This document shows positions 1-8,587 of a stretch of 46,107 nucleotides of DNA, piece after piece. How positions within the stretch are numbered: the first letter of the stretch is position 1; each line of letters starts with the position of its first letter. The notes under the pieces were generated by a model. That model saw only the letters and a program-made list of their open reading frames with translations. It did no database searches and was not told where the DNA came from. A program made the translations under genes and the position numbers. Source of the stretch: Saccoglossus kowalevskii (taxonomy: Eukaryota; Hemichordata; Enteropneusta; Harrimaniidae); assembly GCF_000003605.2 (NCBI RefSeq), contig NW_003139323.1, forward strand, positions 40,916-87,022, given 5' to 3'.

Positions 1-480
1 AACGTCACCAGTGTCTTTATACTTCGAACACAACTCTACCAACATTTCTGGTGTCACCGGGTCTTTCCGCTGCACTGGTCTTCCGCGACATCGTTTAGCC
101 GCGTCTAGTAAATTCGTAATAAATGGGTGAGATGTAGGGCTTTCAAAACCAGAAATTTCGTGAGCCCACTTAATACCATACACTACGCTATTAATAACAC
201 TAACACTATGCTTTTCTTCAAGCAGCTTTGTAATATATAATGCTACAAAAATAGGATTTGCTGGCAACACCTCTACATTTTTTTCTGTTGCCCAAACCTT
301 CCATTTTCTAAACGCACTAAAGTACTTAGTATTTGTATGCGAACTTCTAGCATCTAACAGTCTACTGGTCATCTGACTTGCTATGTTGATAATCTCCTCA
401 TCAATCGCCCTCAGCGTTGAAATTGGGGCAGGGGACCAGACTAGTGTGGCGATAGCGATAACACCAGGACGAATGGTCTG
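1..480 (-). CDS. Tyrosine recombinase (phage-integrase family), N-terminal part, cut by the window edge
   Basis: Read on the minus strand, one frame stays open from 633 down to 1 and runs off the left edge. The translation matches the N-terminal SAM-like core-binding domain of metazoan tyrosine recombinases. Visible blocks are SSHTNTKYFSAFRKW (about 343-299), LPANPIFVALYITKLLEEKH, then VVYGIKWAHEISGFESPTSHPF, and finally KRCRGRPVQRKDPVTPEMLVELC near the edge. This is the usual order of conserved features (S-NT-K-Y-W, LPA-P-VA-Y, I-WAH, P-T, KR-R-P-K-PVT). The catalytic domain (R-H-R-Y) would lie beyond position 1 and cannot be checked. The only in-frame ATG near the domain is at 372-370, inside its first helix, so the true start is probably upstream or on another exon. 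A pyrimidine-rich acceptor-like site (cacctaccccag) on the minus strand ends at about 481. Such proteins occur in Crypton and DIRS/Ngaro elements and as free-standing integrases; which applies here cannot be decided. It is most likely a mobile-element gene. Confidence 0.85.
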
Positions 481-633
481 GGGTAGGTGAATACGGTTTC
501 GTCTTTCCTTATCGATTGACCCTTCGGGTTGGGGTTTTCCTCCGTTGCCAGCGAAAAAAAACAACAAAAAACATAAAGATTTACAAGCTTTGCAACCGCT
601 AGTATACAAGGAAGTATGTGTTGGTGGAATGTT
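481..633 (-). other. Upstream extension of the recombinase reading frame, repeated at 4.2-4.5 kb
   Basis: The same minus-strand frame stays open to a stop at 636-634, with no ATG in this part. It may be a 5' exon, intron or leader. Segments 484-560 and 577-620 recur at 4192-4269 and 4484-4523, so this is part of a dispersed element and not a unique host gene. Confidence 0.5.
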
Positions 634-697
634 TTACATATTAAATATTTAATGTTTTACATATTAAATATTTAATGTTTTACATATTAAATATTTA
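631..697. repeat. 23-bp tandem repeat, about three copies
   Basis: Three back-to-back units of gttttacatattaaatattt plus aat start at 631, 654 and 677; the last is truncated. They sit directly upstream of the recombinase frame, in the non-coding part of the element. Confidence 0.9.
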
Positions 698-728
698 CAA
701 CAATACAGAGTTTATACCTACATGCATA

Positions 729-1199
729 AACACACCTAGAGATTGAACAAATATTTCGGGATTAACACTTTGAGTTTGCATAAAGCAATGATTGACAGTC
801 ATTGTTGCTTGAAACATGCTTTCATGTCAGAAATTACGGTGAAATCTCGTCCAACTAACATCACAACCAGAGAAGGAATTGCACGTGAGGGCGTCCTTCT
901 TTCAACGGAGTGTATTTTGTCTCATTATCTGTTACGTCGTGTTGGGAGTGACATCCGGGCCACGGCTATTGCATTGCTGGAACACGTACATCTGTCTCAC
1001 ATCAGTTTTACTTCAGAGGTTTTATTTAAATCATCGAGGACATTCTGCACTTTTCTTTTCGTTTTGGATTTTTTTTTCCTGATGAAGAGCTATGGCAAAC
1101 TTTTTTATTGGATTCATTTTGGCTCGATGTGTTAAGCATTGTTATTAACGAGTACAACATCGTCACCCTATAATCGTCGTTGTAGTGAGAACTGCAGAC
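729..1199. repeat. Dispersed-element segment, copy A (three blocks)
   Basis: Three blocks recur near 5 kb. Block 1 (729-765, around cctagagattgaacaaatat) matches 5016-5052 in the same orientation. Block 2 (830-867) matches 5532-5569 in the same orientation. Block 3 (about 882-1199) matches 4992-4527 in the opposite orientation. The open frame over block 3 and its counterpart share a short peptide (REG-LLSTECIL), but it has no recognisable domain and I treat it as incidental. The whole looks like non-coding parts of the recombinase-bearing element. Confidence 0.7.
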
Positions 1200-1367
1200 A
1201 GTATTAGACCAGATTTACAATCCCTACCGTACGACTCGATGCTAAACTACACTACTAAACTACACTTAATAAAGTCAATAAATATATTCACGTGACAAAA
1301 TTCCTGACAGAAAAATAATATCGCCAATATTCAAGAAAAAAACAGAGTTTTTGTGAAGATAACATGA

Positions 1368-1404
1368 GTGTATCCACAGTCCTATAGAGGGACTGTGGTG
1401 TATC
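1368..1404. mobile_element. Mini-palindrome insertion, CACAG family, with perfect 7-bp direct repeats
   Basis: The insert is 23 bp (1375-1397), with perfect arms cacagtcc / ggactgtg around the loop tatagag. It is bounded by identical 7-mers GTGTATC at 1368-1374 and 1398-1404. The structure fits an inserted hairpin with a 7-bp target-site duplication; the mechanism is inferred. Confidence 0.6.
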
Positions 1405-2296
1405 CAACAACAGTGTTTATATCGCCATCTTTAAAGTGACCTGACTCGTAGGTCACGTGACACCAAATTGTGAAAATTCGTGGTATATGAATACTAATCA
1501 CACTGTATTAAATGAGTAGTTTCTATCTACATTCTGTGTGATTTTTAGAGCGTTCTGTGTCTTGAATATATCATATATTGATTTCCGTGTACGTCGAAAA
1601 CATCGGTCAAAAATTAGCTCAAAAATGCTTTTTACAACCGTTTTTGACAAACATTTTGAAATGCTATCGATAAAGAGCCATTGCTCGAAACGTCTAGCTA
1701 TATTTAATAGTTATTTAGGACTAAAATTACCAAATATTATCCACTATACATGTATATCCATATATATTATGGTCTCGCAGTGTTCTCCCCAGCCCTTTCA
1801 AGCACCGCGGGCCCGCGTCGATTATCGACAAACAGCCGCGTCGCTTTTGTTTTGCCCGCGATTCTTGTAATCTTGCCCGCGATGCTTATTCAAGTTGTTG
1901 TATTGTTTACAAGTGTCAATCTCGTGTCGCACACCTTTAAAACAATGCCTGTAATTGTGAACACACGTGATCTAAATCCTACAGGAAATCACGCGATCAT
2001 GTGTGACCACGATGTCCAGCATGTTTATTTCCTTGACAAAACAATTATAGTCATTCACACATGCTACAAACAACCCCCGAAAATAAGTTACTGAATCAAC
2101 TTTCACCGTTCTGTACACAAGTGGTAGTGGGGGATATGTGTTCCCATATAGAGAACATATCAAATGTTAAATGAAGCAAAGCGTCATGGGTATTTTTTAG
2201 TTAACTGCTTACAAACTCCAAAAAGATGACTGGCTACGACCCCCCCCCCCGTCTTCCCTTCAGAATGAGCGTCTACAGTCTACAACGCACATAATG
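1405..2296. other. No gene seen; A+T-rich non-coding DNA
   Basis: Short open frames only, with no recognisable protein. A 19-mer at 1758-1776 (ccatatatattatggtctc) recurs exactly at 9899-9917. There are two close copies of ttgcccgcgat near 1850-1880 and a run of C at about 2240-2250. Confidence 0.5.
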
Positions 2297-2499
2297 TACT
2301 GTAGGATACTTTATGTCTGCTTGGAATTTATTTTCGCTCAAGGGATGCTTCAGTGAAAATAAATTCCAGCGAATATACTTTTTTCCTATATTTCACATTC
2401 AACACATCAAAAATCAGTGCAAATAAATTCCATACAAAACACCTAAGAAAGACTTTTCAGCGAAAATTAATTCCGACTAAAATAAAGTATTTTACAGTA
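2297..2499. mobile_element. MITE with TACTGTA ends (Tc1/mariner-like)
   Basis: A 203-bp segment starts TACTGTA and ends TACAGTA, with terminal inverted repeats of about 40 bp. On each arm tactgta is followed by atacttta and then ggaattnattttcgct. It has no coding capacity. A TA duplication at both ends would fit Tc1/mariner. A partial relative lies at 11596-11724, and the MITE at 4270-4481 has the same terminal TACTGTAAA. Confidence 0.7.
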
Positions 2500-2672
2500 A
2501 CTCGCTGAATTGTGTGACCTTGTCGGTATATGTATACAATCCTGTGTTCCTTTATAGGAACGTCGGTTGATGAGCATATTGGGGTTCGGGTGAGGGGGGT
2601 GGGGGTGTTGTACTGATCGATAGTCGTAGTCCGATAAGAACCAAGTTTAGTAACTGTGAATACGATAAAAAC

Positions 2673-2699
2673 ATCACACCAGAGGGACTGTGATCACAC
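2673..2699. mobile_element. 13-bp mini insertion (CACAG family) with perfect 7-bp direct repeats
   Basis: The insert CAGAGGGACTGTG (2680-2692) lies between identical 7-mers ATCACAC (2673-2679 and 2693-2699); the repeat can be read as 9 bp because the insert also begins with CA. It resembles half of the 1375-1397 palindrome. Confidence 0.5.
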
Positions 2700-3408
2700 C
2701 AACTAAGATAACGATCACTGATTGCATAACAGAAAAAATAAACACATAAGTTATTCCAATAAGGATTAACGTGAACACCAAATAAACTGTTGATAACAAG
2801 CCGTGGTTACGTAAGAACCACTCCCCAAATATTTTTTTTTCAACTTTGAGGTGAAAGATAAATAATATAACACGTAACTGGTGGTTTGTTTGCTAACATT
2901 TGTTTCCAAAAACAGCTGGCATACATTTTGTCTAAACTTGCATTTTGTAAACAAATCTTCCAGTCACCCATAATCTCAAATTCTCGACGCCTAATGATTT
3001 ACCGGGTAATATCTAGTATCACGTTGTTCACATGTCTAGCAAAACGCGGAATTCAACCACGAATTTATTTTAAACCACTGTAAAAAACACATGTCTCGAC
3101 CCTTGTTTAATTCGGGTATGTACGGGTGTTTGAAATCGACACAGAGCGAGTGCGAGTAGCACTGACACAAAATGGTGCTATATCCAGGGGTGAAATGTTA
3201 ATACATCTAGTGGTGAAATGGTATTAGATCCAGTGCTGATATAGCACTATTTCTAGTGAGGGGCATTGTTATTGGAGTATTAACGACGTTGTATTGCATT
3301 GTAGCACATACTAGTCGCGTAATTATTGCTTGAAAAATGGTGTATTACATTTTAAATGACGTTCGCGTATAGCTCTTTAAAGGGGAACAGGTCATGGAGG
3401 TAGCCATG
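2700..3408. other. No gene seen; degenerate hairpin at the right end
   Basis: No supported coding region. A 16-bp palindrome-like CATGGAGGTAGCCATG lies at 3393-3408, next to the insertion below. Its own flanks do not form a clear direct repeat. Confidence 0.4.
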
Positions 3409-3461
3409 ATCGAGCCATGGAGGTACTAGTAAAAGACAGTCTTTTACCTCCCTGGTCGGGC
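3409..3461. mobile_element. Mini-palindrome insertion, CATGG family, 39 bp
   Basis: The insert (3416-3454) starts CATGGAGGT and ends ACCTCCCTG, with a stem extended by taaaagac / gtctttta. Flanking 7-mers are ATCGAGC and GTCGGGC (5 of 7 identical), consistent with an aged target-site duplication. Confidence 0.5.
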
Positions 3462-4191
3462 TAAGCGCCTAAAACGCCGTTTTATTCAATGTCCATTTGG
3501 AATATTTTCTATTATATTTTGATATTGCTATTTCCGACATAACAATCAACGCGAGCACATTTAGGGACATCGAGAAAAAAGAGAGGTTCAGACTCTGCGT
3601 CACTTCCTGTTATTCTGCAATCGAAATTTCGGTTTTCTGTCGCCATTAAAATGAGAATTTTGTTTATGTTTGAGCTTAACGCCATACACATGAAACGGCA
3701 GAGACAAAAGCATTTCACATTTTATTTCTGTTTTTGGAGTAACTCGTTTTTCTGCGACTTTTTCATCTGGTACATCAATGAACATACCACCTTGTCCGTA
3801 CATGTATAAAATGGTGTGTTTTTTCGGTGGGAAGACACGATCAAGGTTTCGGTAGTTATTGACTTGTTTGTTTGTTCATGGTATTATAATGCTGGACACT
3901 GACTACATTTTGTATGGCGTAGCCTGAACACAACATATAATTATATACGTAAAATTGTTCTCTTATTTATTTCTTGCAAGTGTGTAAGTGAAAATATTAT
4001 TATTAATTATGTTTAATACAATACAATTTTGAAACACAGATGGATTGGAATGTGATTCATCATGGCTACCACAGCGTCAACTAGGCGCATCACTCTCGAC
4101 AAACTTTCTATCATGGAAGTACATCCATGTTTCTATCCAGGTCGATGGGGGCACGCAAACTTGCTTAGTTTTTTTTTTTTCAGCGACAGTC
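3462..4191. other. No gene seen
   Basis: Only short, mutually overlapping open frames on both strands and no recognisable domain. Confidence 0.4.
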
Positions 4192-4523
4192 GGGTGAATA
4201 CGGTTTCATCATCCCTTATCGATTCACCCTTCAGGACGGGATTTTCCTTCGTTGCCAGTGAAAAAGAACTACTGTAAAATGACTAATTTTCACTGGGTTT
4301 AAATTTCACTGATTTACCATTTCAGGCATATTCAGTGGGTTTTAAATTCACGGTTTCGTCATTTAGATAATGTGTTCTATGCTAAATTTTACATATTCAC
4401 TGTGTTTTAATTTAGCGCATTTTTCCAGTCAGCGAAATAAGCTAAATTAAAACCCAGTGAATAATTACCCCCTTTACAGTATACAAAAGCTTTGCAACCG
4501 CTAGTGTACAAGGAAGTATGGGG
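4192..4523 (-). repeat. Relic of the recombinase-element upstream region, split by a MITE
   Basis: Positions 4192-4269 (gggtgaatacggtttc ... gttgccagtg) and 4484-4523 (agctttgcaaccgctag...) match 484-560 and 577-620 in order and orientation. The recombinase domain itself is absent. The two matching parts are separated by the MITE at 4270-4481. Confidence 0.75.
4270..4481. mobile_element. MITE with TACTGTA ends inserted in the relic; TA duplication inferred
   Basis: A 212-bp element with terminal inverted repeats: TACTGTAAAatgacTAATTttCACTGGGTTT on the left, and on the right the complement of a sequence ending aaacccagtgaataatta...tttacagta. The uninterrupted relative near 560-580 runs through without it, so the boundaries are supported by a filled/empty comparison. 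The TA at each end fits Tc1/mariner-type integration. There is no transposase. Confidence 0.75.
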
Positions 4524-4526
4524 GTC

Positions 4527-4992
4527 CGTAGTTCTTGAGACAACGATAATTGCAGGGTGACAATGCCGTACTCATTGATAACAACGCCTAAAACGCCTAC
4601 CCAAATCGATCCAAGAGCAAAGTTTGTCCAGGTCTATGGTTTGTCATAGTTCTCTGTCCGGGAAAACACCAAAACACAAAGAAAAGTGCAGAAGGGTCCT
4701 CAATGTTTTAAATAATATTTCTGTAGACAACTCGAGTAAAGCTGCGCATACAGGATAGGGGTTAGATGTGCGTTGTCGTTGTCCAAGGTGTAATCTGTCA
4801 CCCCTTCATTCTCAAGTGCGTTCGTCACAAGTATTTTGAAAACCATATGTTGTTGTTCATATCTGAATATCGCGGGGGTAGAACGGTAATGTTCAAACAA
4901 TGCACTAGCTGTGGACCGGATGTTACCCCTAACACGACGCAATCGGTAATGATACAAAATACACTCCGTTGAAAGAAGGGCGCCCTCACGTG
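4527..4992 (-). repeat. Dispersed-element segment, copy B, inverted relative to 882-1199
   Basis: The reverse complement aligns with 882-1199: the cacgtgagggcg...ctttcaacggagtgtattttgt start, the ttctgcacttttctttNgttttgg middle and the gttgttatnaangagtac end are all present. Copy B has extra internal sequence (about 4730-4870). The long minus-strand open frame here (5065-4700) has no recognisable domain. Confidence 0.7.
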
Positions 4993-5015
4993 CGAAATAG
5001 AACCATGCTGACATG

Positions 5016-5569
5016 AACACACCTAGAGATTGAACAAACATTTCGGGATTAAATTCCCAATTCACTTACCCCTGGCAAGAGGGACTGTGCCCGGGCAAGT
5101 GTGAACTGGAGGTGTGGCTAGGCTAATATAATGAGTGTTGTTAATCACTTGCATAGCCTACGACGCATCCTGTTTCAAAAATCACGTGACTTTGATTGAC
5201 AGTAGTTAATTATTCAAGATTAGTAGCGCGTCCCTTTCCCCAGTTCGTGTTTTTGACTTTTATCCGCCAAAATTTCAGCTTGTACACTATTTATTGTCAT
5301 AAAGACTACACACATTCACTGCTGTGATATTCATAGTCACATACATCCACGTTGGCACGACATAATCGACCTGTAAGTTCGAGAAAACGCGCTTTTACCG
5401 GAGCTTGGCTGGAACTGTTTACTACATTGTAACAAACCAAAGACATTAGAAAATAATCCCTATTGTTTAGGAGCGTATTTATGGTAGACCCAGGCCTTTA
5501 ACATTAACATGCTTTCTTATCGGTTTAGGCGGAAATCACGGTGAAATCTTGTCCAGCTAACATCACAAC
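5016..5569. repeat. Two short blocks shared with 729-867
   Basis: 5016-5052 matches 729-765 and 5532-5569 matches 830-867, both in direct orientation. The blocks are about 65 bp apart in copy A and about 480 bp apart here, so copy B carries inserted DNA, including the mini insertion at 5070-5096. Confidence 0.65.
5070..5096. mobile_element. 13-bp mini insertion (CACAG family), 6/7 direct repeat
   Basis: The insert AAGAGGGACTGTG (5077-5089) is almost the same 13-mer as at 2680-2692. It is flanked by CCCTGGC and CCCGGGC (6 of 7 identical). Confidence 0.45.
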
Positions 5570-5573
5570 TTAT

Positions 5574-5679
5574 GTTATACCATGGAAAGTACTAACGGAT
5601 CTTCCATGGTTATACCATGGATGTACTAAGTACATGTACATAGTACATCCATGGTTATACAGAGGGATTGTGGTTATTT
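5574..5679. mobile_element. Stacked array of three mini-palindromes separated by GTTATAC
   Basis: The order is: GTTATAC (5574-5580); a 28-bp CATGG...CCATG hairpin (5581-5608); GTTATAC (5609-5615); a 38-bp CATGG...CCATG hairpin with 14-bp arms ccatggatgtacta (5616-5653); GTTATAC (5654-5660); a 12-bp AGAGGGATTGTG of the CACAG family (5661-5672); and GTTATTT (5673-5679). Three identical 7-mers plus a 5-of-7 fourth copy separate unrelated inserts. This fits repeated insertion at a duplicated 7-bp target. The first hairpin shares tactaacgg with the hairpin at 8342-8378. Confidence 0.65.
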
Positions 5680-5725
5680 GCATACCGAAATCTTTCCCTT
5701 TATATCCCAGACCCACGATAAATAT

Positions 5726-5783
5726 ATAAAACCACAACCCCTCTCAGGGCCTTCTATAGTCTACAAAGGGACCGTGGTAAAAC
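5726..5783. mobile_element. 44-bp mini-palindrome insertion (CACAG family), 6/7 direct repeat
   Basis: The insert (5733-5776) starts CACAACCCCT and ends AAGGGACCGTG. It is flanked by ATAAAAC and GTAAAAC (6 of 7). The inner part (cagggccttctatagtctac) is longer than in other members. Confidence 0.5.
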
Positions 5784-6304
5784 ACATATAATACAGAGAG
5801 ATTATGTGTTGTTGAGAGGTTATATTTAGTGGCTATGGACAACGTCCTGAAATCAGCTTGCAGTTTACTAGTACATGAAAGTTGAAAATAACCCTCAAGA
5901 CAGGACAAATGTGCAATTCCCGAATTCATGTGATCTTTGTAGGATTTTTTTTATAAATCCTATTGCGGCTACAGTGGCACTGAGAACAAGACACATCAAA
6001 GCAGTGCACCAAAGGGAAAACGAACAGCTGTGTTGCCATGACGCCGGATTTGAAGGCACCGGCAGCCAATAGCAGCGGCGGATTCCCGCATCTCTGACCG
6101 ACGTAATTTTGAATGCGTACATTTGTTGTTATTTGTTTACCTCTACTCATCCCACTCTGAAATTCACAAATACACGTCCATAAACGATTTTTATGTATGA
6201 CTTTTTGCATATAAACTGGTAATTCAGGTATTTTCATATTTTTCGAAAAATTATAAATACCAGGAAGATGTAAAATTCATTATATCTGAACATTTTGCGG
6301 GTTG
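5784..6304. other. No gene seen
   Basis: Overlapping short frames only. An imperfect palindrome aacacatataat / attatgtgtt around 5781-5814 surrounds agagag and may be another decayed member of the CACAG family, but it has no flanking repeat. Confidence 0.4.
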
Positions 6305-6332
6305 TGTGTGACATGGAGCTCCATGTGTGTAG
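6305..6332. mobile_element. 14-bp CATGG palindrome, possible mini insertion (weak)
   Basis: The insert CATGGAGCTCCATG (6312-6325) is a perfect palindrome. Flanks TGTGTGA and TGTGTAG agree at 5 of 7, but they lie in a TG-rich stretch, so the repeat could be chance. Confidence 0.3.
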
Positions 6333-7592
6333 ACTTACTGGTGAATGGGACCTCGCCTGTAATATTTAGTTCGAGATGATCGGTTATAAAAAATATAAGA
6401 ATGGTAACAAAATATCAGCATGTATTTTTAGTTCGAGAGGATTACTAATGATGAGTATAGGAATGAGATCAAAATACCAAGATGTATTATTTAGTTTGAT
6501 AGAACTGGTTATAATCGACCCAGAAATGGTACCAAAATAGTAGCATGTAATTTTTTGGGAGACGGACGTTTCGGCTGCGGACGTTTCGGCCTAAGTAGAG
6601 TTCAATGATAAGATGATCTTAGCCACAGAGTGAAAGTACTCCAAATGAAAGTATAACTGTATGCCGACATTACGTAATAGTAGACTATGTGATAAATATT
6701 TTGGTGAACAACTGTATTCCGACGTCAGCTTACTCGTATGTAACACTGATCTCCATTATAAGTCTGCCATGTTCCAGCATTGGCATAACATAATAATAAT
6801 GATAATAATAATCACCATTTTCCACTCCAGAAAAAACCGAATATATTCAAACAAACGTATACTGCCAACACTTATTGTTATGAAATAACTGATATCAACT
6901 CAAATAACGATAGGTGTGAATTTCACAATTAAAGAAAATCATTATGCTTTCTATGTTCTATTTCATAAGTTACCACCACCACCATTTGCTTGATCTGATT
7001 GGGAGATATTTCTGTATGGCTTCACTAATGTCCGCAACATTACTTGTAACGCTAATTTCAAATACTGAAAATCGTTTATTTTACAGAAGAGAGCCACAGA
7101 CCGTAACGTCCGCCCTGATCGAAACTCTTGGCCCAAATGTCCGCCATTCGCTTAAGTTAACAAAATTATAATCGCAACTTAGTTCGTACAAGGAGGTTAA
7201 AAGATACTCTTTTTACCTCAATGGTTTATGGTATTATCATTTCGTCAACATAAACATCTAACATTTTGGGAAAGTAAGCAAATGCTATGTTCCACGTTTC
7301 TCTCAGGAGTAACGGCAGACAGCATGGTGGCACGGATCAAATGAAGCCACTGCACATATATATACTTTTGGTAGTTCCATGCTCTTTTTTCCCGACAAGT
7401 TATACATTATTTTTGCCCGACTTAAATGCCGAACTAACACCACCAGTCAATAGAAGTAAATTTTCTCCCATGCGTTACAATACAATACAAATCAAAGTAT
7501 ATTTAAAAAAAATAGAAATTTGTATGAATAAATGTTCGTACTTCATTTTACCTGGAATATATTGTGAATAAATCGGTTATACTCCAAAGAAA
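6333..7592. other. No gene seen; one decayed CATGG-type hairpin
   Basis: A 12-mer ggacgtttcggc occurs twice near 6565-6592. A hairpin at 7189-7223 (caaggaggt...acctcaatg) resembles the CATGGAGGT family and has weakly similar flanks (GTTCGTA / GTTTATG, 4 of 7). No protein is recognised in the short frames. Confidence 0.4.
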
Positions 7593-7634
7593 GTAGAACC
7601 ATGGACCATAGATTGTTAGGGTCTATGGTATAAC
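7593..7634. mobile_element. 28-bp mini-palindrome insertion (CATGG family), 6/7 direct repeat
   Basis: The insert (7600-7627) begins CATGGACC and ends GGGTCTATG. It is flanked by GTAGAAC and GTATAAC (6 of 7). Confidence 0.5.
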
Positions 7635-7774
7635 ACTGTTCGTGGCATTTGAACAAAACAATAGGCAGAATTAACACCAACAAAACAGTGAATTTAGGAC
7701 GTCTAAATATCTCAATAAATAACGCCAACTTGGCGTGAAAAATAATAATTTCTAAGTCACAATACATCGTTTTT

Positions 7775-7882
7775 AAATAGCGCCGCAGTTCATAATTTAG
7801 ATGTCCCGAAAACATGGTTACTTCTTCTAGTAACCGTGGCCTAAATAACTAACTAAATAGTGCCGTAGTTTACAAGTTAGAT
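7775..7882. repeat. Short direct repeat enclosing a 26-bp hairpin
   Basis: aaatagcgccgcagtt... at 7775-7803 recurs as aaatagtgccgtagtt... at 7855-7882. Between them a hairpin at 7813-7838 (CATGGTTAC / GTAACCGTG) has the CA...TG ends of the mini-palindromes. Its flanks agree at only 4 of 7. Confidence 0.45.
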
Positions 7883-8341
7883 CGGTTTCTAAATCGTAAA
7901 CTAGAACATGTAAATTCAGAAATAGATTTATACATTTAGCTTTCTAAATTTGAATCCAAACTTAGTAAATTGGCTATTACAATATTAAAAATGATAAATG
8001 ATATTACGTGAATAGAACTCGAGGGATATTTTGTCCACGGGACTTTTTGTCTCGGGACGTTTTGTCCTACACTCGTGATCACACGGCTAGGGTTAACACA
8101 ATGCCTTCTAAGGGCGTCCCAATGGTATTGGCTCACTGTGCTACAAGATGGCAAATACCTGGAAGATCAAGAGACGAAATTATTCACTTTTAAAAGATCA
8201 GAGCATTGCGTGTGAGAGGGGACTCTTTTGCTCGGCAATGATACCCCGATGGCTCGTTTCACTGTGAAATTTTGATATTATTATTCCCTTGATTTGTAGG
8301 AAATTGAAAACCCGTTTCTCTACCTGTCTCTTTGTTTAGTT

Positions 8342-8452
8342 CATGGAAGGTACTAACGGTAGTACATTACCTTCCATGATGGAAGGTAGTAGGGACAGTA
8401 GACCCATGGAGGTCTCTTTTTACCTCCATGGTAGACCATACTACCGTCCATG
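8342..8452. mobile_element. Cluster of CATGG mini-palindromes, one nested in another
   Basis: Hairpin 8342-8378 starts CATGGAAGGTACTAACGG and ends ACCTTCCATG; no direct repeat is visible. A second hairpin has arms ggaaggtagta (8381-8391) and tactaccgtcc (8439-8449). Its loop holds a third, perfect hairpin, CATGGAGGT...ACCTCCATG (8405-8430, 26 bp), flanked by identical GTAGACC at 8398-8404 and 8431-8437. Removing the third hairpin and one GTAGACC would leave an ordinary single hairpin. Confidence 0.6.
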
Positions 8453-8455
8453 CAG

Positions 8456-8587
8456 TATTCAAGATAGCCTGGCAAGTAGACGTGAGTGGCGCCCTCGCCG
8501 GCCGAACGGCATCAGACACCACTGTGTGTTGGGTTTGGAGCTCCGCGGAGGACGCAACTCACGCGACTTTGTCAGGCTATATTCAAG
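8456..8587. mobile_element. hAT-like MITE, 116 bp, with 8-bp target duplication
   Basis: Identical 8-mers TATTCAAG (8456-8463 and 8580-8587) flank a G+C-richer element (8464-8579). Its terminal inverted repeats start TAGCCTGGCAA on the left and TAGCCTGACAA on the right (complement) and continue imperfectly through cgtgagtggcgccctc. An 8-bp duplication is typical of hAT; the assignment is inferred. The open frames across it are incidental. Confidence 0.7.

Noticed and set aside
743-1135. 130-codon plus-strand frame sharing a peptide with the 5065-4700 frame
   Set aside because: The similarity is at DNA level between repeat copies; the frames diverge after about 45 residues and no domain is seen.
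3393-3408. CATGGAGGTAGCCATG as a further mini-palindrome insertion
   Set aside because: Flanking 7-mers agree at only about 3 of 7, so there is no evidence of a target duplication.
5574-5679. GTTATAC-separated blocks as a CRISPR-like or ordinary tandem repeat
   Set aside because: The repeat is only 7 bp and the blocks between are palindromes of known dispersed families, so serial insertion explains it better.
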